From contig DASZZZ010000078.1 of assembly GCA_036260375.1 (NCBI GenBank), forward strand, positions 1 to 14,655: a stretch of 14,655 nucleotides of DNA, given 5' to 3'. Source of the DNA: DASZZZ01 sp036260375. GTDB taxonomy: Bacteria > Actinomycetota > CADDZG01 > WHSQ01. This document shows positions 6,056 through 13,046 of this stretch, in pieces. The notes under the pieces were generated by a model. The model was not told where the DNA came from and ran no database searches. It saw nothing but the letters and a program-made list of their open reading frames with translations. The position numbers were made by a program, and so were the translations under genes. Positions within the stretch are counted from its first letter, which is position 1, and each line of letters begins with the position of its first letter.

Positions 6056-8369
6056 TCAGTCCCTACAGTCCCAATACGGCGCGCGGAGGATGGTCGGATC
6101 GCGTTCGATGACCGGGCGAACCCAGCGGTTGAGCAGCTCGAAGAACTTCGACGGACTGCCGTTGGCGAGCCTCTTCGCGGCGCTCGCGTTCGCGTACACC
6201 CAATTATGGTAACGGTGTGTGTGACGGCCGCGATGCTCGAGCTTCTCGATGACGTTCCGCGGATCGTCCAAACTGATGCCGAGCTCGTCGGCGAGCTGTT
6301 GGAACCGCGCGCGCCAAGAGCCGGCGACGGGCTCGCCCTTGTTCGTCATGATGTGATGGTCCTGCGCCGGCAACGACTCGATGATGGCGGCGGCGTCGTC
6401 GGGGTCGAGGCAGTTCGGATCCGGCGGGAACCCCTCCGTCCACAGCGCGTGCGTCGTGTCTGCCATCGCGGCCTCGACGTCGCTGTGATAGTCCGCCGGG
6501 GAGTGCTCCGCGCCGCCGAGCGTCCACTCATGAATCAGGAGATCGAGCGGGTTCACTCCGCCGACATCCAGGAGATTCTTGACGATGACCGCGATCGTGG
6601 CGGCCTCCAGAACCAGCGTTGTGCACGCCTCGAAGGCGTCGGGCAGGCTATTGCCGTTGGTGTTCACGATGCTGAACAGCAGGGGATCGCAGAAGTGGTG
6701 CCCCTGGGCGGCGAGTGCCGGCCCCAGCATCGTGGCGTACGAGTCGAGATCTACGTCGTCCACCATGTAGTCGCTGACGCGGACGTAGTCGCCGGTGTAC
6801 GACTCTCGGGAGCCGAGGCAACCGGTGCCACACGAGAGTCGTGCCTGCACGTGGGTGATCGGCGGCGCGGCGACGTCGGCCGCGGCGACCGGCACGTTGA
6901 ACGACCACGTCCCCGCCGGTAGCGAGCCGCCGCCCAGCGACATCCGATAGTCCTTGCTCGTGCCGTCGTCGAAGTACGCTGCGACATCCCACGTACAGCC
7001 GGTGTCGTGACAGGGTCCTCCGACCTGACCCGCACCGGATCCTTCGACGGTGAGCGCGTACGACACCGTGCCGCTCGCATCCCGCTTCCACGAGTCGACG
7101 CCGACTGACACCGCCCCGGACACGTAGGGTGCCGACACGCGCACCCATCCCGTGTCGTACCTGTCGTTGAGCGACGCGTAGTCGCCGATGGGTTCGACGC
7201 GTAGGCGGAGATCGGTGATTTCCTCGGACGTCACACCCTCGAACGACTTCGAGAAGGAGCTAGTGCCGGGCGGCAGCGTGCCGGTCGACGGCTCGGGAGC
7301 CGGCATCGCGCGTTCGACCGAGCCGTTGCGGTAGCGCGCGTCCACGGACCACCTGCACTCGAACGACCCGTGACAGGGGCCGTTGCTGGGCGACGGATCC
7401 TCCTCGGTCGGGGATGCCTGCGACGCGAGACCCGATGCGGAGAGCGAGTACCCGTACGCCGCGGCCCCCGTGCTCTGGTTCGCGTCCCACGACTGCACCT
7501 CGAGCTGCGCGCCGCCGTACTCGATGACGAGCTTCGGCCAGCGCGCGTAGTGCGCCTCGGTCGATGCGAACGTCAGGACGTTCTCGACGGTCTCCGTCTG
7601 TTGCTTGACGAGAAGGCCGTTGTTCGTCCACCGGCCGCTGTGCCATTGCTGGACGAGCGCCGTGACGTTCCAGTCCTTGTAGCCGGGCGTCTTGCCGGAC
7701 AGCGCTCGCGACGCCCACACCTTCGAGCCGAAGTCTCCGCCCGAGCTCGACCACGTCTCTTGGTCGTTCCAGGTGCGACGTTGCCATGTCGCTCCATCAC
7801 CCCACCCCGCGGTCACGCGGTGCACGTCGATCGCCGCCGAGGCGGTCGACGTCGCACCGTCGAGGTGGAGCTTCATGGTGGCGTCGTAGACCTTCATGTG
7901 CGCGGGAAGCTGCTCCAGCGGGAAGCGCACCAGCGCGCGACGCACCTTGCCGGCGTCGTAGCCCGTCTTGATCGCGGTGCTTGCGCATTGCGTCGTGTCC
8001 GATAGAGAGCCGCTCGCGATGAAGCAGTCGCGGGCTGCGGCGAAATCGGTCCCGCGCGTCATGGGCCCAGCCGGGCGGCGTGCGCCGGCGTCGGTCCACG
8101 TCCCGTCGTGAGAGCGCACGTGCACGGGTCCTGCGTAGACGTGCGCGACGAGCGACCCGTCGCCGCGCGCGAAGACCTTCACGTTGCGCGACCTGAAGGC
8201 TCTCGATCTCCGCGCGCGCGGCGACCGCCGACGGCGCGCGTCGCGCCGCCACCGGCGGGATCGCCATGGACGTGCACGCCAGGGTCGACGCGACGAGCAC
8301 GGCGGTCCGCCGTCGCACGGCGGCGAGATCGCGACGCGCGCGTCGCGGAGCGTTGTCTCGATGGCCCAT
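6056..8369 (-). CDS. Secreted polymorphic toxin: DNRLRE domain plus C-terminal AHH-type nuclease, with apparent frameshift
   Basis: With one frame change the product is about 770 residues. Residues 1-45 (ATG 8369, purine-rich GTGGGGAGG upstream) form a signal peptide: Arg-rich n-region, hydrophobic TAVLVASTLACTSMAIPPVA core, AA cleavage region. This part lies in another frame from the rest, and the shift falls between about 8186 and 8220. The body frame also runs up to an ATG at 8464, but that stretch is Arg-rich and not protein-like. Then come a DNRLRE/CBM96-type beta-domain (about 104-284), two tandem homologous beta-domains (about 289-415 and 419-534), each with a GPCH...C pair, a hydrophobic stretch (about 580-605), and the C-terminal toxin domain (about 660-740). 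The toxin domain has HHIMTNK (His671-His672), WRARF, LGISLDDPRNVIE and HRGRHTHRYH, the pattern of AHH-type HNH/ENDO VII nucleases. It should cut nucleic acid in competitors. If the frameshift is real, the toxin is silent or exported only after frame restoration. It is followed by immunity gene(s). Confidence 0.78.
8186..8220 (-). other. Apparent frameshift zone in the toxin gene, CG-repeat rich
   Basis: Upstream of here (minus strand) the protein-like frame is the one with the signal peptide and AEIESLQVA; downstream it is the frame with NVKVFARGDGSLVAHVY. Joining them needs one base removed or two added. Two CG-dinucleotide runs lie here: (CG)5 at 8211-8220 and a GCGC at 8187-8190. Gain of one CG unit in either run would restore a single frame. 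A sequencing or assembly error is an equal possibility. Confidence 0.6.
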
Positions 8370-8586
8370 GGTTCCTCCCCACCTTCGGCGTCACCGCGTG
8401 CGTCGCGCCGCCGAAGCTGGTCCCGTCGACCGTCGGTCGGGGCGCCCGGCACCCGCGCGAGCAACGTTACGGGCGTCGCAAATGCGGCCGCAATGAGCTG
8501 GTTGGCGCATTTCGCGCTGATCCGTTGGGATGGTGTCGTAGCGCCGGACGCCTAGTCGCGCTCGCCGAGACCCCCGGCGCGGCGGC
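8370..8586 (-). promoter_or_regulatory. Upstream region of the toxin operon
   Basis: This 217-base gap separates the ccr stop from the toxin start on the same strand. It holds a weak promoter candidate on the minus strand, TTGCGG (8488-8493) and TAACGT (8464-8469) with 18-base spacing, and a TGCGGCCGCA palindrome (8483-8492) overlapping the -35 candidate. No convincing terminator for ccr was seen, so read-through from ccr into the toxin genes is possible. Confidence 0.25.
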
Positions 8587-9930
8587 TCACGCCCCCAGCT
8601 TGCGGAACGCCTCGATCTTGTCCACGTGGCGCGCGCGCAGCTCCGGGTCGCTGACGCCGAGGCCGTCCTCCGGGCTCAGCACCCGGATGCCGATCTTGCC
8701 GCAGTGGAGGTTGCGGTGGACCTGGTACGCGGCCTCGCCGGTGTCCTCGAGCGCGAAGGTCTGCGACAGGATCGGGTGGATCTTGCCGAGGTACGCGAGC
8801 CGGTTCGCGGCCCACGCCTCGCGGTAGTTGGCGAAGTGCGACCCGACGATCGACTTGAGGTGCATCCACAGGTAGCGGTTGTCGTAGAGGTGCTCGTAGC
8901 CGCTCGTCGACGCGCACGTGACGACGACGCCGCCACGCTTGGCGACGAACACGCTCGCCGCGAACGTGGCGCGGCCCGGGTGCTCGAACACGATGTCGGG
9001 ATCCTCGCCGGCGAGCGCGCGTATCTGCTTGCCGAACCGCTTGAGCTCGCCCGCGTCGGGCCGGTCGCCGTCCCAGAACCGGTAGTCCTCGGCCTTGCGA
9101 TCGATGACGTGCTCGACGCCGATCGAGTGCAGGATGTCGACCTTGTCGGGTGACGACACCACGCCGACGGGCACGCCGCCCCCGTTGAGGACGTACTGGC
9201 ACGCGAACCCGCCGAGCCCGCCGGTCGCGCCCCAGATCAGCACGACGTCGCCCTGCTTCATGTCGGCGCCGTTGCGCGACACGAGCATGCGATAGGCGGT
9301 CGACGACACGAGCCCGAGGCACGCGGCCTCCTCCCACGACATGTGGCGAGGCTTGGGCATGAGCTGGTTCGCCTTGACCATCGCGATCTCGGCGAGGCCG
9401 CCGAAGTTCGACTCGAACCCCCAGATGCGCTGGCGCGGGTCCATCATGGAGTCGTCGTGGCCCTCGGGCGACTCGAGGTCGACGTAGTTGCAGTGCACGG
9501 TGACCTCGTCGCCCGGCTTCCACCGCGTCACGCCGGGACCGGTGCGCAGGACGACGCCGGCCGCGTCGGACCCGACGACGTGGTAGTCGAGGTCGTGGCG
9601 CGCGCCGAGCTCGCTCTCGCGTCCGAAGCGCTCGAGGAACGCGAACGTCGACACGGGCTCGAAGATCGACGTCCATACCGTGTTGAAGTTGATCGCGGAC
9701 GCCATGACCGCTACGAGGCACTCGTTCGGCCCGAGTGGCGGCAGCGGCACGTCGTCGACGTGGAGCGACTTGCGCGGGTCTTTGGCGTCGTGCTCCATGC
9801 CGGCGAACATGTCCTGCTCGTCCTTGCGTACGAACGCCGCCCGCACCGACTCGGGCAGCGGCAGCGCGCCGACCTCGGCGCCCTCCCCCGCCACGATCGC
9901 CCCGCGGATCGCGTCGACCTCGCCGCCCAC
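8587..9930 (-). CDS. ccr: Crotonyl-CoA carboxylase/reductase
   Basis: Ccr reductively carboxylates crotonyl-CoA with NADPH and CO2 to (2S)-ethylmalonyl-CoA, the key step of the ethylmalonyl-CoA pathway and a source of ethylmalonyl extender units. From the GTG at 9930 the protein has 447 residues, the usual length in streptomycetes. An in-frame start at 9987 exists but would add a non-conserved tail; AAGGAGG (9935-9941, minus strand) 4 nt upstream favours 9930. It is a zinc-free medium-chain reductase: nucleotide-binding IWGATGGLGGFACQY (232-246), CNYVDLESPEGHDD insert (147-160), and the CO2-pocket residues known from the Kitasatospora enzyme, Asn81 (INFNTVW), Phe172-Glu173 (GFESNFGG) and His365 (GSHFANY). 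All four are present, so a true carboxylase rather than a simple reductase is expected. It diverges from an acyl-CoA dehydrogenase. Confidence 0.96.
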   Translation of the reverse strand: MGGEVDAIRGAIVAGEGAEVGALPLPESVRAAFVRKDEQDMFAGMEHDAKDPRKSLHVDDVPLPPLGPNECLVAVMASAINFNTVWTSIFEPVSTFAFLERFGRESELGARHDLDYHVVGSDAAGVVLRTGPGVTRWKPGDEVTVHCNYVDLESPEGHDDSMMDPRQRIWGFESNFGGLAEIAMVKANQLMPKPRHMSWEEAACLGLVSSTAYRMLVSRNGADMKQGDVVLIWGATGGLGGFACQYVLNGGGVPVGVVSSPDKVDILHSIGVEHVIDRKAEDYRFWDGDRPDAGELKRFGKQIRALAGEDPDIVFEHPGRATFAASVFVAKRGGVVVTCASTSGYEHLYDNRYLWMHLKSIVGSHFANYREAWAANRLAYLGKIHPILSQTFALEDTGEAAYQVHRNLHCGKIGIRVLSPEDGLGVSDPELRARHVDKIEAFRKLGA

Positions 9931-9934
9931 GTTG

Positions 9935-9941
9935 CCTCCTT
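9935..9941 (-). promoter_or_regulatory. Ribosome binding site deciding the ccr start
   Basis: AAGGAGG on the minus strand, 4 nt before GTG 9930, is the best Shine-Dalgarno sequence in this gap and selects the 447-residue form of Ccr over the longer frame from 9987. Confidence 0.7.
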
Positions 9942-9971
9942 CCGGTCGTCGGGACCGAGGGAACACTAAAC

Positions 9972-10002
9972 CGGACCCGTCGGTCAACTTCTGCCCGGTC
10001 CG
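9972..10002. promoter_or_regulatory. Inverted repeat in the ccr/acyl-CoA dehydrogenase divergent gap
   Basis: CGGACC (9972-9977) and GGTCCG (9997-10002) are perfect 6-base inverted arms, 19 bases apart, in the middle of the 92-base divergent gap. They lie just before the -10 box of the dehydrogenase gene. A regulator binding site for joint control of both genes is possible. The spacing is wide and the evidence is only the symmetry. Confidence 0.3.
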
Positions 10003-10008
10003 CTGCGA

Positions 10009-10014
10009 TAGGAT
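10009..10014 (+). promoter_or_regulatory. Leaderless -10 box for the acyl-CoA dehydrogenase gene
   Basis: TAGGAT lies exactly 8 nt before ATG 10023, the same hexamer and distance as at mce. An AGGA within it (10010-10013) is 9 nt from the ATG and could act as a weak ribosome site, so a leadered message from further upstream is not excluded. Confidence 0.5.
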
Positions 10015-10022
10015 TCCAGCCC

Positions 10023-11180
10023 ATGGGGGAGGGCCTGAGCTTCGAGCTCACCGAGGAGCAGGAGGCGTTCCGGCGCTCCGTCCGCGAGCTCACCGAGGAC
10101 AAGATCGCGCCGCGCGCGGCCGAGATCGACGCCGCCGACGAGTACCCGTGGGACGTCGACGAGCTGCTCGTGAAGGCCGGCTTGGCGGGCGTCTCGTACC
10201 CGGAGGAGTACGGCGGCGCGGGCGGCGGGGCGGTCGAGCTGTGCCTGCTCGTCGAGGAGATCTCGCGACACTCGGCGGGCGCGTCGCTGATCCCCGCGGT
10301 GAACAAGCTCGGCGCGATCCCCGTGCTCCTCGCCGGGACCGACGAGCAGAAGCGCCTCGTGTGCGAGGGCATCACCAACGGCGAGCACCGCATGTCGTAC
10401 TGCCTCACGGAGCCGGGCTCGGGCTCCGACGCCGCCGCGATGCGCAGTCGCGCCGTGCGCGACGGCGACCACTGGGTGATCAACGGCACCAAGCGCTTCA
10501 TCACGGGGGCCGGCGCGTCGGACCTCTACACGTTCTTCGCGATCACCGACCCCGACGGACGCAAGGGCCGCAACGTCACCGCGTTCCTCGTCTCGAGCGA
10601 CATGGAGGGCTTCTCGCTCGGGCGCAAGGAGGACAAGATGGGCATCCGCGGCTCGCCCACGCGCGAGGTGATCCTCGAGGACTGCCGCGTGCCGGCGTGC
10701 AACGTGGTGGGCGAGGTCGACGGTGGCTTTCCGATCGCCCTGCGCACGCTCGACTTCTCGCGCCCGACGATCGCGGCGCAGGCGCTGGGCATCGCGCAGG
10801 GCGCGTTCGACGCCGCGGTCGCGTACTGCTCCGAGCGCGAGCAGTTCGGCTCGCCGGTCGCCGGGTTCCAGGGGATGCAGTTCATGTTCGCCGACATGGC
10901 GATGGCGATCGAGACCGCACGCTTCGCGGTCTACCGCGCTGCGGTCGCGGTGGACGAGGGGGCCGCCGACGTCTCCTACTGGGCGGCGATCGCGAAGTGC
11001 TACGCGTCCGACGTCGCCATGCGCGTGACGACCGACTGCGTCCAGGCCCTCGGGGGCTACGGATACATCAAGGAGTACCCCGTCGAACGGTTCATGCGGG
11101 ACGCGAAGATCACTCAGATCTACGAGGGCACGAACCAGATCCAGCGGGTCGTCATCGCGCGCCGCTTGTTCCGGTCCTAG
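10023..11180 (+). CDS. Acyl-CoA dehydrogenase (short-chain/butyryl type)
   Basis: A 385-residue flavoenzyme of the usual acyl-CoA dehydrogenase length. It introduces the 2,3 double bond of an acyl-CoA using FAD and passes electrons to electron-transfer flavoprotein. Visible signatures are YCLTEPGSGSDAAAMRSRA (126-144), the FAD/substrate loop WVINGTKRFITGA, REQFGSPVAGFQGMQF (272-287), and QALGGYGYIKEYPVERFMRD (341-360). The catalytic base is Glu368 in QIYEGTNQIQR, the position used by short-chain/butyryl-CoA dehydrogenases. Beside ccr, the likely substrate is butyryl-CoA, yielding crotonyl-CoA. Methylsuccinyl-CoA dehydrogenase of the ethylmalonyl-CoA pathway is normally much longer, so I do not call it that. 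Start ATG 10023 is chosen because conserved ELTEEQEAFRRSVRE begins at once; the frame is open upstream but unlike the family. Confidence 0.93.
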   Translation: MGEGLSFELTEEQEAFRRSVRELTEDKIAPRAAEIDAADEYPWDVDELLVKAGLAGVSYPEEYGGAGGGAVELCLLVEEISRHSAGASLIPAVNKLGAIPVLLAGTDEQKRLVCEGITNGEHRMSYCLTEPGSGSDAAAMRSRAVRDGDHWVINGTKRFITGAGASDLYTFFAITDPDGRKGRNVTAFLVSSDMEGFSLGRKEDKMGIRGSPTREVILEDCRVPACNVVGEVDGGFPIALRTLDFSRPTIAAQALGIAQGAFDAAVAYCSEREQFGSPVAGFQGMQFMFADMAMAIETARFAVYRAAVAVDEGAADVSYWAAIAKCYASDVAMRVTTDCVQALGGYGYIKEYPVERFMRDAKITQIYEGTNQIQRVVIARRLFRS

Positions 11181-11211
11181 GGGCGCGTCCGGCGGTGGGG
11201 GCCGCGGACCT

Positions 11212-11217
11212 TACGAT
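11212..11217 (+). promoter_or_regulatory. Leaderless -10 box for the class V PLP enzyme gene
   Basis: TACGAT, 7 nt before GTG 11225, in a 44-base gap after the dehydrogenase stop. There is no Shine-Dalgarno sequence before the GTG, so a leaderless transcript, possibly added to read-through, is the simplest reading. Confidence 0.45.
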
Positions 11218-11224
11218 CGCATCC

Positions 11225-12469
11225 GTGAGCGCGCTCGACGTCGGTGACATCAAGAGCCTCTATCCCGCGCTGCGCAGGCGCGTCGGCGGCGGTCCCGCGC
11301 TCTACACCGACGCCCCCGGCGGCACGCAGGTCCCCGCTCCCGTCATCCAGGCGATGGTCGAGTACCTCGAGGTCTCCAACGCGAACGAGGACGGCGCCTT
11401 CGCCACCAGCGAGGAGACCGGCCGCATCGTCGCCGAGGCGCGCGTCGCGGCGGCCGACCTGCTCGGCTGCGGCCCCGACGAGATCGTCTTCGGCGCCAAC
11501 ATGACGACGCTCGCGTTCGCGCTGTCGCGCGTGATCGCGCGCGAGCTGCGCGACGGCGACGAGGTCGTCGTCACGCGCCTCGACCACGACGCCAACGTCG
11601 CGCCGTGGCTCGCCGCGGCGGAGGACTCGGGCGCGACCGTGCGATGGGTCGACGTCACGACGCCCGAATGCGACCTCGACCTCGAGTCGCTCGACGCGGC
11701 GATCGGCGAGCGCACGCGCGTGGTGGCGTTCACGCTGGCGTCCAACGCGGTCGGGACGATCTCGCGCGCACACGAAGTGGTGGCGCGCGCCCGCGCGGCC
11801 GGCGCCGTCGTCGTCGCCGACGCGGTGCACTACGCGCCGCACCGGCTGCTCGACGTGCGCGCGCTCGACGTCGACTTCCTGTTCTGCTCGCCGTACAAGT
11901 TCTTCGGCCCCCACATGGGGATCATGTACGGGACGCGCGCGCTGCTCGAGAAGTGGAGGCCCTACAAGGTGCGTCCCGCGAGCGACGCGGTGCCGTCGAG
12001 CTGGGAGACCGGCACCAAGAGCCACGAGGCGCTCGCTGGCCTCGTCGCGTGCGTCGACTACCTCGCCGGGCTCGCCGGCGCGGGCGGCGACCAGCGGCAG
12101 CGGATCGAGGCGTCCATGGCCGCGATCGAGCGTCACGAGAGCGCGCTCGCGCGCCGCTTCCTCGCGGGGCTGGAGCGCGTCGGGGACGTGGAGCTGTTCG
12201 GAGTGCGCGACCTCGACGCGCCGGAGCGCCGCACGCCGACGTTCGCCGTGCGCGTACCCGGCGTCGTCCCGGCCGAGGCCGCGGCGCGGCTCGGCAGCCG
12301 CGGGATCTTCGTGTGGGACGGCAACTACTACGCCCTCGCGCTGATGGAGCGGCTCGGGCTCGAGGAGTCCGGCGGAGCGGTCCGCATCGGCTTCTGCCAC
12401 TACCACGACGACGGCGACGTCGACCGCGTCCTCGACGCGCTCGCGGAGCTGACCGGAGCCGCGCCGTGA
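11225..12469 (+). CDS. Class V aminotransferase fold PLP enzyme, cysteine desulfurase-like (VC1184 type)
   Basis: The 414-residue cytosolic PLP enzyme matches the cysteine-desulfurase-like VC1184 subfamily. Landmarks are LYTDAPGGTQVP near residue 27, a GANMTTLAFALSR cofactor loop (90-102), His121 in RLDHDANVAPW, Asp199 and His202 in VADAVHYAPH, and the Schiff-base Lys225 in FCSPYKFFGPHMGIMYG, followed by WETGTKSHEALAG (260-272). True SufS/CsdA desulfurases carry a catalytic Cys in a C-terminal RxGHHCA-type loop. Here that region reads GIFVWDGNYYALALMERLGL with no Cys, so desulfurase activity is doubtful and another beta/gamma-elimination, epimerase or transaminase reaction may apply. The frame is open far upstream, but that part is the wrong frame of the dehydrogenase. 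Start GTG 11225 follows a TACGAT box. Its stop overlaps the next gene by 4 bases (GTGA). Confidence 0.85.
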   Translation: MSALDVGDIKSLYPALRRRVGGGPALYTDAPGGTQVPAPVIQAMVEYLEVSNANEDGAFATSEETGRIVAEARVAAADLLGCGPDEIVFGANMTTLAFALSRVIARELRDGDEVVVTRLDHDANVAPWLAAAEDSGATVRWVDVTTPECDLDLESLDAAIGERTRVVAFTLASNAVGTISRAHEVVARARAAGAVVVADAVHYAPHRLLDVRALDVDFLFCSPYKFFGPHMGIMYGTRALLEKWRPYKVRPASDAVPSSWETGTKSHEALAGLVACVDYLAGLAGAGGDQRQRIEASMAAIERHESALARRFLAGLERVGDVELFGVRDLDAPERRTPTFAVRVPGVVPAEAAARLGSRGIFVWDGNYYALALMERLGLEESGGAVRIGFCHYHDDGDVDRVLDALAELTGAAP

Positions 12470-12957
12470 CGGTCGCGGCGCGGCCGCGCGCCACGCGGCG
12501 CGCCACGCCGGGCGGCGGCCAGCCGCCTCCGCGCGACGACGGGGGCCGGGGCGGCGGGTCCGGCTGGGTCGAGCTCGTGCGCGCCACCGACGACATCGAC
12601 GCGCACCTGCTCGCCGGACGCCTGCTCGAGGCCGGCATCGAGACGCTCGCGGTCAAGGACCGCAGGGCGCCGGGGGCGTGGCTGTCGGGTGGGTCGAACC
12701 CGTGGGCGCCGGTCACCGTCCTCGTGCGCCGGCTCCAGCTCGACGACGCCCGCCTCGTGCTGGCGGAGATCTCCTACGGCGCGCCGCCGGCCCCCGAGCC
12801 CGGCGCCGTCGTCGAGCCGCGCGCGCCGCGGCGCGCGTGGCGGATCGCGGTCGCGGTCGTCGGGATCGTCGTGACCGCGCTCGTCCTCGCGGAGAGCACG
12901 CACGCGATGGCGCCGTCGGGCGCGCCGTCCGCGCCGCGCCGGCACGCCGGCGTCTAG
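12466..12957 (+). CDS. DUF2007-like domain protein with C-terminal membrane anchor
   Basis: A 163-residue protein starting at the GTG that overlaps the preceding stop (GTGA), so translation is probably coupled. The first 32 residues are Pro/Gly/Arg-rich and look disordered. Residues 33-102 (WVELVRATDDIDAHLLAGRL, then IETLAVKD and PVTVLVRRLQLDDARLVLAE) resemble the small DUF2007 'putative signal transducing protein' domain, which has a ferredoxin-like fold and no firm function. A single hydrophobic helix follows (about 125-143, WRIAVAVVGIVVTALVLAES), then a short Pro/Ala/Arg-rich tail. The basic residues just before the helix suggest the N-terminal domain faces the cytosol. Link to the PLP enzyme is only by the overlap. 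Confidence 0.72.
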   Translation: MTVAARPRATRRATPGGGQPPPRDDGGRGGGSGWVELVRATDDIDAHLLAGRLLEAGIETLAVKDRRAPGAWLSGGSNPWAPVTVLVRRLQLDDARLVLAEISYGAPPAPEPGAVVEPRAPRRAWRIAVAVVGIVVTALVLAESTHAMAPSGAPSAPRRHAGV

Positions 12958-13002
12958 CGACCGCTCTGGGCGCCGCCACCCGGACCGCCGGCGCGCCCCG
13001 GG

Positions 13003-13041
13003 TATGGTCGAGTGATCGACCGCGACGTAACGGCAAGGAGG
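13003..13041 (+). promoter_or_regulatory. Promoter, overlapping inverted repeat and ribosome site of the aspartase-like gene
   Basis: TATGGT at 13003-13008 is a plausible -10 box. A perfect inverted repeat GGTCGA-GTGA-TCGACC (13006-13021) overlaps the -10 and the expected transcription start; as DNA it suits an operator, as RNA it would be a hairpin with a GNRA-type loop. AAGGAGG (13035-13041) is 5 nt before GTG 13047 and fixes that start. Confidence 0.5.
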
Positions 13042-13046
13042 CCGAC

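Noticed and set aside
8370..8464. N-terminal extension of the toxin body frame to an ATG at 8464
   Set aside because: The added ~90 residues are Arg-rich and lack a signal peptide, whereas the alternative frame from 8369 gives a clear signal peptide; a frameshift explains both better.
8552..10504. Long minus-strand frame of 650 codons over ccr
   Set aside because: It is off-frame relative to Ccr, whose catalytic residues are all in the other frame, and its composition is Arg/Gly/His-rich nonsense.
10023..11180. Methylsuccinyl-CoA dehydrogenase of the ethylmalonyl-CoA pathway
   Set aside because: Attractive beside ccr, but that enzyme is normally well over 500 residues. This one has the length and Glu368 position of a short-chain acyl-CoA dehydrogenase.
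9680..12469. Apparent 929-codon fusion ending in the PLP enzyme
   Set aside because: Only the part after 11225 is protein-like. The upstream part is antisense to ccr and out of frame in the acyl-CoA dehydrogenase, so there is no fusion.
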